The notes under the pieces are model-generated. The model saw only the letters and a list, made by a program, of their open reading frames with translations, had not been told where the DNA came from and searched no databases. Below are positions 7,562-12,876 of a stretch of DNA of 12,928 nt, one piece after another. A program made the translations under genes and the position numbers. Numbering within the stretch: the first letter of the stretch is position 1; each line of letters starts with the position of its first letter. Source of the stretch: Bacteroidales bacterium (lineage in GTDB: Bacteria; Bacteroidota; Bacteroidia; Bacteroidales; UBA4181); assembly GCA_031259205.1 (NCBI GenBank), contig JAIRLS010000261.1, forward strand, positions 1 to 12,928, written 5' to 3'.

Positions 7562-7580
7562 AGGCGCACGCCGTGCGCCT
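7562..7580. repeat. Hairpin AGGCGCAC / GTGCGCCT, loop GCC
   Basis: This perfect 8-bp GC-rich stem with a 3-base loop lies immediately before the octamer array. It is the last of the five strong trinucleotide-loop hairpins in the block. Confidence 0.7.
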
Positions 7581-7584
7581 CTAC

Positions 7585-7792
7585 ATTCGTACTTTCGTGC
7601 CTTCGCGCCTTCGCGCCTTCGTGCTTTCGTGCTTTCGTGCTTTCGTGCTTTCGCGCCTTCGTGCCTTCGTGCCTTCGTGCCTTCGTGCCTTCGCGCCTTC
7701 GCGCCTTCGCGCCTTCGCGCCTTCGCGCCTTCGCGCTTTCGTGCCTTCGTGCCTTCGTGCCTTCGTGCCTTCGTGCCTTCGCGCCTTCGCGC
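7585..7792. repeat. Octamer tandem array 1: 26 units of YTTCGYGC
   Basis: There are 26 consecutive 8-base units with no length variation. Variation is almost confined to position 1 (C or T) and position 6 (C or T); only the first unit (ATTCGTAC) departs further. Variants are clustered: runs of TTTCGTGC (units 6-8), CTTCGTGC (10-13, 21-24) and CTTCGCGC (14-19, 25-26), as expected from segmental duplication by slippage. Because 8 is not a multiple of 3 and no stop occurs in the unit, long open frames run through all three forward frames and at least two reverse ones. They encode repeats such as RAFVPSCL or KARRHEGT and are artefacts. There are no spacers, so it is not CRISPR. Confidence 0.95.
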
Positions 7793-7798
7793 CTTACA

Positions 7799-7886
7799 GG
7801 ACTTTTGAGATGAATTGGAAAAAAGCGGAAACCAAACACGGATGGAACAGTCCACTGACCAATCGCACTTCAATAAAAGAATGACC
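7799..7886 (+). repeat. 88-bp repeat, copy 2 (upstream of the DUF4419 gene)
   Basis: This begins GGACTTTTGAGATGAATTGG directly after the octamer array, contains GATGGAACAGTCCACTGACC (7841-7860) and ends in the tail CAATAAAAGAATGACC. It is the inverted partner of copy 1 (7283-7372) and in direct orientation with copy 3 (9617-9703). The core ends 64 bases before the TATATTTG box of the DUF4419 gene. No target-site duplication is evident outside copies 1 and 2. Confidence 0.85.
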
Positions 7887-7923
7887 CCAATCGTCTATTT
7901 TTTATCTATATGAAAAATTATAT

Positions 7924-7931
7924 TATATTTG
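7924..7931 (+). promoter_or_regulatory. Putative -7 promoter box of the DUF4419 gene
   Basis: TATATTTG matches TAnnTTTG exactly and lies 53 bases before the ATG at 7985. A T-run at 7898-7903 is near the -33 position, but it lacks the G of TTTG. The region is AT-rich, so chance cannot be excluded. Confidence 0.5.
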
Positions 7932-7984
7932 TAACGTCAAATCTGTTGAAACGGCAGTGTAGTATTAATTAATTGTATTTTTTC

Positions 7985-9190
7985 ATGAAAGCGTTCTTCT
8001 TAATATTCTTAACATTCGGGACTTTGACAATATATGGTCAGAATGGAATCACTTTTCAGGTTGAAAAATTATCAAAACCGGAAAAATTGCTGCAAACCAT
8101 CTCTCCAACCGATATATGGGAGAGGTTGATTCTTTCGGAAATAGATATTCCGCCATACCGGGTCAAAAATCTATCCACTCTTGTCGGAACAGCGGAAAAA
8201 GACATGGAAGTGCCGTTCGATATCATTGCCCGGAGCAAAGCTCCCGACCAGCTGGTAAATTTCGGAGAACATTCCTTTTTCAACGGCATGTATCGGGCGT
8301 ATGCCGATCATCGTCCGTTTGTATTATCGCCCGACATGATTTGGCTTTTAATTATTCAGGGATTTGCACAACACGTCAATGCCCATCCCGAAAAAATGCG
8401 CAGCTATTTTGTGGATTATTCCGGTAAACAGACATTGGTCGTTATGACCGACAAAATAAAACTTGATAATCCTCAAAGTCCATGGGATGAAATATTTCCG
8501 GAATTTACCAAACAAATAGCCAAACATGTGGGAGACGATTTGATAGAATTGTTATCCGCCGGTTTTTCGACCACTACTCCGGTTGAAAAACTTGCATCCG
8601 AAATCACGATTATGAACGCCATGAAATCCTACTTCGAGTTTATCATCTTATATATAGTGTGCGGAATCCCGGAAATAACATTAACCGGAACGCCGGATGA
8701 CTGGAGAAAAATATTGGACAAAACCAAACAATTGAGCAGATACGATTTAAGTTGGTGGACAAATGAATTGGAACCCTTATTAAAAGAATTTGTAAAAGCC
8801 TCCGAAGGGAAAATTGATAAAAGTTTTTGGAGAAACATGTTCAAATACCACTCGCAGAAAAAATACGGCGCTCCCAAAATCATAGACGGCTGGATTGTTA
8901 AATTTTTCCCGTATGATAAAGACGGAAAACGCAATGACCTGAAAAAACTTGAAGGAGGAGATAATCTTCCGAAAGAAATCGTAAAAGTCGATCTAAAATA
9001 CATTTACTCGGATGAAACAAAGAATTTGGGTGAAACAACGCTTTTGGAATTATGGGCAGGCTTTACGGGACTTGAACAGAACAGTGAGAATTTCGCCTTA
9101 AAACCTGTCATCGGTTGGATGATCAGGAAAAAAGACGTGAATAACGAATTGTTAAGGAAAAAATTCGATGAAAACAATCGGGACGAGTGA
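7985..9190 (+). CDS. DUF4419 family protein, truncated by an in-frame TGA
   Basis: This is a 401-residue exported protein of unknown function. The start is the ATG at 7985 instead of an in-frame TTG at 7973, because it gives a clean signal peptide (MKAFFLIFLTFGTLTIYG-Q). The DUF4419 signature is clear at residues 109-134: HRPFVLSPDMIWLLIIQGFA followed by QHVNAH. Also present are a YSGKQTLVV strand (about 145-153), the DDWRKI block (238-243) and GWIVKFFPYD (302-311). After RDE the frame meets TGA (9188-9190), but the same frame stays open for 85 further codons to 9448 with protein-like sequence, so the original gene probably encoded about 487 residues. The gene is visibly more AT-rich (AAA/GAA/ATT-heavy) than the neighbouring cmk and permease genes, which suggests acquisition. 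It sits between direct copies of the 88-bp repeat. Confidence 0.85.
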   Translation: MKAFFLIFLTFGTLTIYGQNGITFQVEKLSKPEKLLQTISPTDIWERLILSEIDIPPYRVKNLSTLVGTAEKDMEVPFDIIARSKAPDQLVNFGEHSFFNGMYRAYADHRPFVLSPDMIWLLIIQGFAQHVNAHPEKMRSYFVDYSGKQTLVVMTDKIKLDNPQSPWDEIFPEFTKQIAKHVGDDLIELLSAGFSTTTPVEKLASEITIMNAMKSYFEFIILYIVCGIPEITLTGTPDDWRKILDKTKQLSRYDLSWWTNELEPLLKEFVKASEGKIDKSFWRNMFKYHSQKKYGAPKIIDGWIVKFFPYDKDGKRNDLKKLEGGDNLPKEIVKVDLKYIYSDETKNLGETTLLELWAGFTGLEQNSENFALKPVIGWMIRKKDVNNELLRKKFDENNRDE

Positions 9191-9448
9191 GGTAGAATCT
9201 CCATCAGAGTAAAAAACGTACCACCGGAACTTTTTGACATGGAAGAAATCAAAAGTCTTGAAATCGAATTTATTGATAAAATTACAATCCCCGAAGAGCT
9301 GGCAAAAGTAAAAATCAAAACTTTAGAATTGTCAGGTGAAATAGATGACGCAGAAACAGAGCGGATAAAATCGATGTTCCCCGACAGTGAATTAATTATC
9401 AACAGAAAATGTATTTTAAATTGTCAAAAAGACGCTATCTATTTTTAA
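9191..9448 (+). pseudogene. Separated C-terminal segment of the DUF4419 gene (after the in-frame stop)
   Basis: This is in the same frame as the upstream DUF4419 ORF and separated from it only by one TGA. It encodes GRISIRVKNVPPELFDMEEI and continues through alternating strand/helix sequence (KSLEIEFIDKITIPEELAKV, IKTLELSGEIDDAETERIK, FPDSELIIN) to TAA at 9446-9448. The pattern resembles a small repeat-like (LRR-like) domain. An internal ATG at 9239 could initiate a 69-residue product, but nothing suggests it does. The alternatives are a CGA-to-TGA type nonsense mutation, stop-codon readthrough or sequencing error. Confidence 0.65.
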
Positions 9449-9535
9449 GGCAAAAAGAAGAACAGATGAAAAAGGGGGAGATTCTTTTATTGAGGCGTTA
9501 TGAAAAATAGCTTAATTCTTCTGATCTCCACTATA
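9449..9535. other. Short intergenic stretch before octamer array 2
   Basis: These bases follow the stop of the DUF4419 tail. Imperfect complementarity exists between GGAGAT near 9477 and ATCTCC near 9524, but no convincing terminator, promoter or left-hand 88-bp repeat was found. Array 2 is therefore flanked on one side only. Confidence 0.4.
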
Positions 9536-9591
9536 GCGCGAAAGCGCGAAAGCGCGAAAGGGCGAAAGGGCGAAAGGGCGAAAGGGCGAAA
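9536..9591. repeat. Octamer tandem array 2: 7 units of GSGCGAAA (inverted relative of array 1)
   Basis: Three GCGCGAAA units are followed by four GGGCGAAA units. The reverse complement, TTTCGCSC, is the same octamer family as array 1; TTTCGCGC is found there exactly, at 7649. The array therefore lies in the opposite orientation relative to the adjacent 88-bp repeat than array 1 does to copy 2. Confidence 0.9.
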
Positions 9592-9601
9592 GGCTTTCGC
9601 C
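9585..9601. repeat. Palindrome at the end of octamer array 2
   Basis: GGCGAAAG (9585-9592) and CTTTCGCC (9594-9601) are perfect inverted arms around a single G. The final array unit is mirrored here, so the array reverses orientation at its edge before the sequence leading into repeat copy 3. Confidence 0.7.
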
Positions 9602-9616
9602 TCTCCATGCCTTCAG

Positions 9617-9703
9617 GACTCTTGAGATGGATGGGGAAAAACAGGGAACCCCGACCACCGATGGAACAGTCCACTGACCGATAGCGCCACAAAAAAGATT
9701 TAG
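9617..9703 (+). repeat. 88-bp repeat, copy 3 (upstream of the cold-shock gene)
   Basis: This begins GGACTCTTGAGATGGATGGG, contains GATGGAACAGTCCACTGACC (9660-9679, identical to copy 2 over these 20 bases) and ends with an A-rich tail (CACAAAAAAGATTTAG). The -33 element of the cold-shock promoter begins about eight bases after it. It has the same orientation relative to the downstream gene as copies 1 and 2. Confidence 0.85.
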
Positions 9704-9710
9704 ATATTTT

Positions 9711-9741
9711 TTTGCCGGAATAAAAGAAAAAAGTATTTTTG
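9711..9741 (+). promoter_or_regulatory. Bacteroidota-type promoter of the cold-shock gene (TTTG - 19 - TATTTTTG)
   Basis: TTTG at 9711-9714 and TATTTTTG at 9734-9741 are separated by exactly 19 bases, matching the primary-sigma consensus of the phylum (TTTG, about 19-21, TAnnTTTG). The start codon at 9772 follows 30 bases later, so the leader is short (about 24 bases) and lacks the long cold-responsive UTR known from E. coli cspA. Confidence 0.65.
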
Positions 9742-9771
9742 TCATTTTAATCATCATATTTTTTTTAACAA

Positions 9772-9969
9772 ATGAAAGGTACAGTAAAATGGTTTGATCC
9801 CGGAAAAGGATTCGGATTTATATTGACGGAAGAGGGAAATGAAGTTTTTGTGCACTATTCCGAGATTGCAAAAGAAGGATTCAAAACTTTAGATCAGGGC
9901 CAGAAAGTCACTTTTGAAATTACAGACGGGAAAAAAGGTTTGCAGGCGATCAACGTCAAATTGGCGTGA
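9772..9969 (+). CDS. CspA-family cold-shock / nucleic-acid-binding protein
   Basis: At 65 residues it is the usual length for a single cold-shock domain. It binds single-stranded RNA and DNA and acts as an RNA chaperone in the cytoplasm. The opening MKGTVKWFDPGKGFGFI contains RNP1 (KGFGFI, residues 12-17), and RNP2 is VFVHYSEI (about 25-32). The C-terminal strands (KVTFEITDGKKGLQAINVKL) complete the five-strand barrel. It ends in TGA, showing TGA acts as a stop in this genome if the family length holds. It has its own well-matched promoter and no co-transcribed neighbour. Cold induction cannot be judged from the sequence, since many family members are constitutive. Confidence 0.95.
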   Translation: MKGTVKWFDPGKGFGFILTEEGNEVFVHYSEIAKEGFKTLDQGQKVTFEITDGKKGLQAINVKLA

Positions 9970-10042
9970 ATGAGCATTACCGGCGCCGGAGGTTTATCGT
10001 TTTTCGTTCACTGAAAGAATTTGATACGGCTCGGCTTTCGCG

Positions 10043-10070
10043 CGTAATCAGGCGCTACGTCTGATTTACG
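10043..10070. repeat. Strong hairpin between the cold-shock gene and cmk (loop CTA)
   Basis: CGTAATCAGGCG (10043-10054) pairs with CGTCTGATTTACG (10058-10070) around a 3-base loop, with one bulged A and one G-T/G-U pair. It sits 73 bases after the cold-shock stop codon in a convergent gene pair. No T-run follows on either strand. The 3-base loop echoes the hairpin block at 7395-7580, and TAATCAGGCG recurs (reverse strand) near 637-646. Confidence 0.6.
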
Positions 10071-10091
10071 GCAATGGTAATCTTTTGGATT

Positions 10092-10150
10092 GCCGGCTTC
10101 GAAATAGGCCGGCGGGTTGTTGAAGCATGTCTTTTCGGGAACAACCCGAA
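10092..10150. repeat. Cluster of overlapping inverted repeats downstream of cmk
   Basis: Three overlapping palindromic pairs occur: GCCGGC at 10092-10097 with GCCGGC at 10108-10113; CGGGTTGTT (10113-10121) with AACAACCCG (10140-10148); and TTCGGG (10134-10139) with CCCGAA (10145-10150), loop AACAA. They lie just beyond the cmk stop codon on the minus strand. They could act as alternative RNA folds or a 3'-end stabiliser; no T-run supports an intrinsic terminator. Confidence 0.55.
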
Positions 10151-10179
10151 GCGGGCAGTGCTGTTCAGTACGAGTATCG

Positions 10180-10863
10180 TTATTGATATTTCTTGAGGAT
10201 TTTTTCGAACCATTCCATCTGTTGAGCGACGGTCATGTCGCTATTGTCGAGTACGACAGCGTCTTCTGCCTGTCTGAGCGGATCGTCGGCGCGGGAACAG
10301 TCGATATGGTCGCGTTTGGCAATGTTTTTCCTGATTTCTTCAAAGTCGGCAGGTATTCCTTTACCGGTCAATTCGTCGTATCTCCGGCGGATACGTACTT
10401 CCTCGCGGGCGGTCATGAAGATCTTGATATCGGCGTCGGGAAAGACCGCCGTTCCGATGTCGCGTCCGTCCATTACCACGGATTTACCCTTTCCCATTTC
10501 CCGTTGCAGCGATACCAGTTTTTTGCGTACCTCCCGGATAGCGCTTATTTCGCTTACCATTCCGGACACTTTGATGCTGCGGATGTCGTCTTCGACGCAT
10601 TTTCCGTTCAGCAGCGTTTCGTTCCGGCCGGTTCCGTCGTTTCTTCGGAAGGTAATAACGACGTCGTCCAAATGTTTCAGCAGGGCGGCGCGGTCAATAC
10701 CGGCGTCCCCGGCAAGATTGCCGTCCAGCGCAAACAGCGTGACCGCCCTGTACATGGCGCCGGTGTCGATGTAGGCATATCCCAGCCGTTCCGCAATGGC
10801 TTTGGCGAAAGTGCTTTTTCCGCATGACGAGAAACCGTCTATGGCGATAATCAATGATGACAT
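10180..10863 (-). CDS. cmk: Cytidylate (CMP/dCMP) kinase
   Basis: This cytoplasmic enzyme transfers phosphate from ATP to CMP or dCMP in pyrimidine nucleotide metabolism. The 227-residue product starts MSSLIIAIDGFSSCGKSTFA, where GFSSCGKST is the P-loop in the form common in Bacteroidota. The nucleotide-binding block YAYIDTGAMYRAVTLFAL, the signature VMDGRDIGTAVFPDADIKIF and the C-terminal RDHIDCSRADDPLRQAEDA with VVLDNSDMT are all present. Length is normal. I chose the ATG at 10863; an in-frame TTG at 10884 would add seven residues and overlap the promoter box. The gene converges with the cold-shock gene and is separated from the upstream DUF4294 gene by about 80 bases that contain its own promoter box. 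Confidence 0.96.
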   Translation of the reverse strand: MSSLIIAIDGFSSCGKSTFAKAIAERLGYAYIDTGAMYRAVTLFALDGNLAGDAGIDRAALLKHLDDVVITFRRNDGTGRNETLLNGKCVEDDIRSIKVSGMVSEISAIREVRKKLVSLQREMGKGKSVVMDGRDIGTAVFPDADIKIFMTAREEVRIRRRYDELTGKGIPADFEEIRKNIAKRDHIDCSRADDPLRQAEDAVVLDNSDMTVAQQMEWFEKILKKYQ

Positions 10864-10881
10864 AAAATTTTTCTTAAAGTG

Positions 10882-10889
10882 CAAAGGTA
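10882..10889 (-). promoter_or_regulatory. -7 promoter box of cmk
   Basis: On the minus strand 10889-10882 reads TACCTTTG, an exact TAnnTTTG and one of its commonest variants in the phylum. The ATG lies 18 bases further on, implying a leader of only about 12 bases. No clear TTTG is seen at -33. Confidence 0.6.
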
Positions 10890-10962
10890 CGTGGATTTTT
10901 TGAAAATTACGGCGTACAGGCGATTTTTTACGGAAAAGGGAAGAGATCGCCGCGAGTTGTAT

Positions 10963-11553
10963 TTACAGGTAGCCCTCTTCGATTTGACGGATAATTTGTT
11001 CGATGATTTTGTCTTCTCCCTTGGAAGCGTCGTATTGGGTTTTCAGGTTGGAGCCAAACAGTCGGGCAACCGTTTGCCAGAAGACTGCGGAGATGGAGCC
11101 TCTGAAATCTTTTACTATTTCGTAGGTCGTGCTGCCTGTTTCCCTGTCCACCAGCCTTAACAGTATGCGTCCCTGCGAGATGGTCAGTTTTCGCAGTTCG
11201 CCTTCGAATTCGTTTTTGAGTTCTTCTTCTACTTTTTGGGCATATTTTTTCCTTTGTCGTTCGTTGTCCAGTTCCAGATAGCGTTCATTAAGCTCCTGCA
11301 ATTTCATTCCGGCCAGTTTTGCATACGGATACGCCTTTTTTACGTTGTATACCAGCCGCCAGAAGGCTTTTTCGTCGGCCTTACTTTTGAAAACACGCTT
11401 GGCGGTAATTTCAACAGCCGGAATTTTCGCAAGATAAACCGTATCGCCGTTTTCGACCGTTACTCCGACTATTACGCCTTCGTGCCGTATTTGTGCCTGG
11501 GAAGGAAACAGGCCGACCGGCATCAAAAATAAAAAACAGACAAAAAACCGCAT
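10963..11553 (-). CDS. DUF4294 family protein, exported
   Basis: This 196-residue protein belongs to a Bacteroidota-restricted family of unknown function. The start at 11553 gives a signal peptide (MRFFVCFLFLMPVGLFPSQA-Q). The frame stays open far upstream into the opposite-strand permease gene, but that part is a shadow. Recognisable family blocks are NGDTVYLAKIPAVEITA near the N-terminus, FWRLVYNVKKAYPYAKLAG, a charged helix (DNERQRKKYAQKVEEELK), the conserved LTISQGRILLRLVDRETG, AVFWQTVARLFGSNLKTQYD and the end GEDKIIEQIIRQIEEGYL. The RLVDRET and YD..GED motifs are the family's strongest. It is transcribed divergently from the permease gene, with adjoining -7 boxes between them. Confidence 0.9.
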   Translation of the reverse strand: MRFFVCFLFLMPVGLFPSQAQIRHEGVIVGVTVENGDTVYLAKIPAVEITAKRVFKSKADEKAFWRLVYNVKKAYPYAKLAGMKLQELNERYLELDNERQRKKYAQKVEEELKNEFEGELRKLTISQGRILLRLVDRETGSTTYEIVKDFRGSISAVFWQTVARLFGSNLKTQYDASKGEDKIIEQIIRQIEEGYL

Positions 11554-11560
11554 ATTTTTC

Positions 11561-11585
11561 AATTGATGAAAATGGGGCATCAATT
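11561..11585. promoter_or_regulatory. 8-bp inverted repeat in the divergent DUF4294 / permease interval
   Basis: AATTGATG (11561-11568) and CATCAATT (11578-11585) are perfect inverted arms with a 9-base spacer. The repeat lies between the minus-strand -7 box and the DUF4294 ATG, so it would be in that gene's leader as a hairpin, or could be an operator for a dimeric regulator. The sequence alone does not distinguish these. Confidence 0.45.
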
Positions 11586-11592
11586 TTCGTTC

Positions 11593-11609
11593 CAAAATTA
11601 TTATTTTTG
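11593..11609. promoter_or_regulatory. Back-to-back divergent -7 boxes
   Basis: On the minus strand 11600-11593 reads TAATTTTG (for the DUF4294 gene); on the plus strand 11602-11609 reads TATTTTTG (for the permease gene). Both fit TAnnTTTG and are separated by one base, so each promoter's upstream region would overlap the other's transcribed start. Neither has a clear TTTG at -33. The region is AT-rich, so one or both could be chance. Confidence 0.45.
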
Positions 11610-11640
11610 TCATTTGAATTGCTTTATTTAAATTGAACTG

Positions 11641-12876
11641 TTGAAAACCGAATTTTACGTAGCACGAAAATTTTTGTCGGGAGGGGCGCAACGGAAGTCC
11701 ACCGGTTTGATGGTGTCCGTCAGTGTGGCCGGCATAGCGTTGAGTTTGTCGGTGATGATTATTGCGGTGGCCGTCGCAAGCGGTTTCAAAGCCGAAATAA
11801 GTATGAAAGCCGTCGGATTTGCCGCCGACATACAGATCACCAACATGGACGGCCAGTACTCGCTCTACAACATGTCCCCCATATCGTCCGGCGGGGATTT
11901 TCCGGACAGATTGAGAATGATTCCCGAAGTGCGCCACGTACAGCCATACTGCATCAAACCGGGGATCATGAAAAGCAGGGACGAAACACAGGGGATCGTA
12001 TTGAAAGGAATCGACAAAGATTTTGAATGGGACTTTTTCAGGAAGAATTTGCAGGAAGGCGAGGTGTTTGATTCGGCGTCGTCGGACAGGATTGTCATAT
12101 CGCGCCAGACGGCGAATCTTCTGCAATTGAAAATCAACGACGCCGTGATTATCTATTTTGTACAGAAACCTGTGCGGATGCGCCGTTTCAGAGTCTCCGG
12201 CATTTACGAAACCGGTTTGACGGAGTTCGACAAAATGTTTGCACTGGTACACATGTCGCATATTCAGCGGCTGAACAACTGGAGAGAAGACCAGATCAAC
12301 GGTTTTGAGATTTTTATCCGTCATTTTGACCAGTTGGAAAAAACGACAGACGAGATTTTCGACATGGCCGGCTTCAGCCTTTTGGCGGACGGTTCGAGCC
12401 TGAACGTGCAGAATATCCGCGAGCTTTATTCCCAGCTTTTCGACTGGCTGGGGCTGCAAGATACCACGGTGTACATCGTTTTGCTGCTAATGGCGCTGGT
12501 AGCAGGGTTCAACATGATTTCCGGACTGCTCATCGTGATTCTGGAACGCACCTCTACCATTGGCGTCCTGAAAGCGCTGGGGGCAAGCAACCGTTTTATC
12601 CGGAAGATATTTCTTTGCGAATCGCTGTTTTTTATCGGCAAGGGGCTTTTCTGGGGCAACGTCATTGCGCTGACGCTGTGCTGGCTGCAATGGCAGTACG
12701 GCATTATTCCCCTCGACCAGGAATCTTATTTTCTCAATAAGGTTCCCATCCGCATCAGTTTGGCGCACCTGCTGGCAATGAACGCCGGAACAGCCGCCGC
12801 CATACTGCTGATGCTCATTGTTCCTTCGTCCATCATCAGCAGGATAAGCCCCGACGCCGCCGTCAAATACCGTTAA
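11641..12876 (+). CDS. FtsX/MacB-like ABC transporter permease (LolC/LolE type)
   Basis: This is a 411-residue inner-membrane protein. It has one N-terminal helix (about 23-48, LMVSVSVAGIALSLSVMIIA), a large periplasmic domain (about 50-270) and three C-terminal helices (about 275-301, 322-350, 373-400), the fold of LolC/E permeases that extract lipoproteins for transfer to the outer membrane. The loop ERTSTIGVLKALGAS (302-316) is the conserved coupling segment contacting the ATPase. The N-terminus MKTEFYVARKFL is typical of this Bacteroidota group. The start codon is TTG at 11641: no in-frame ATG lies near the N-terminal motif, and the conserved MKTEFY sequence begins exactly there. The partner ATPase gene is not in the window, so the substrate is inferred from the family only. 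Confidence 0.92.
   Translation: MKTEFYVARKFLSGGAQRKSTGLMVSVSVAGIALSLSVMIIAVAVASGFKAEISMKAVGFAADIQITNMDGQYSLYNMSPISSGGDFPDRLRMIPEVRHVQPYCIKPGIMKSRDETQGIVLKGIDKDFEWDFFRKNLQEGEVFDSASSDRIVISRQTANLLQLKINDAVIIYFVQKPVRMRRFRVSGIYETGLTEFDKMFALVHMSHIQRLNNWREDQINGFEIFIRHFDQLEKTTDEIFDMAGFSLLADGSSLNVQNIRELYSQLFDWLGLQDTTVYIVLLLMALVAGFNMISGLLIVILERTSTIGVLKALGASNRFIRKIFLCESLFFIGKGLFWGNVIALTLCWLQWQYGIIPLDQESYFLNKVPIRISLAHLLAMNAGTAAAILLMLIVPSSIISRISPDAAVKYR

Noticed and set aside
7585..7792. CRISPR array
   Set aside because: The repeats are 8 bases long and contiguous with no spacers, and no cas gene is present.
7459..7884. Five overlapping long ORFs (both strands) with KARRHEGT-like or RAFVPSCL-like repeats
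   Set aside because: They are the octamer array read in different frames. An 8-base unit without stops keeps almost all frames open, and none has a start context or non-repeat domain.
7283..7886. Complete MITE with target-site duplication
   Set aside because: The arms are inverted repeats, but no duplicated target is visible outside them and the third copy is solitary, so classification as a transposon is not supported yet.
9188..9190. TGA recoded as an amino acid (alternative code or selenocysteine)
   Set aside because: The cold-shock gene ends at TGA with normal family length, and I saw no selenocysteine-type hairpin just after 9190. A nonsense mutation is simpler, though not proven.
9512..9757. 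81-residue minus-strand ORF
   Set aside because: It runs across the cold-shock promoter, repeat copy 3 and octamer array 2, so it is explained by repeats.
10117..10827. 236-residue plus-strand ORF
   Set aside because: It is antisense to cmk, whose P-loop and signature motifs are unmistakable; the plus-strand translation has no recognisable domain.
11554..12459. N-terminal extension of the DUF4294 ORF to 498 residues
   Set aside because: The extension lies antisense to the permease gene. The family starts with the signal peptide at 11553, and promoter-like sequence lies just upstream of it.
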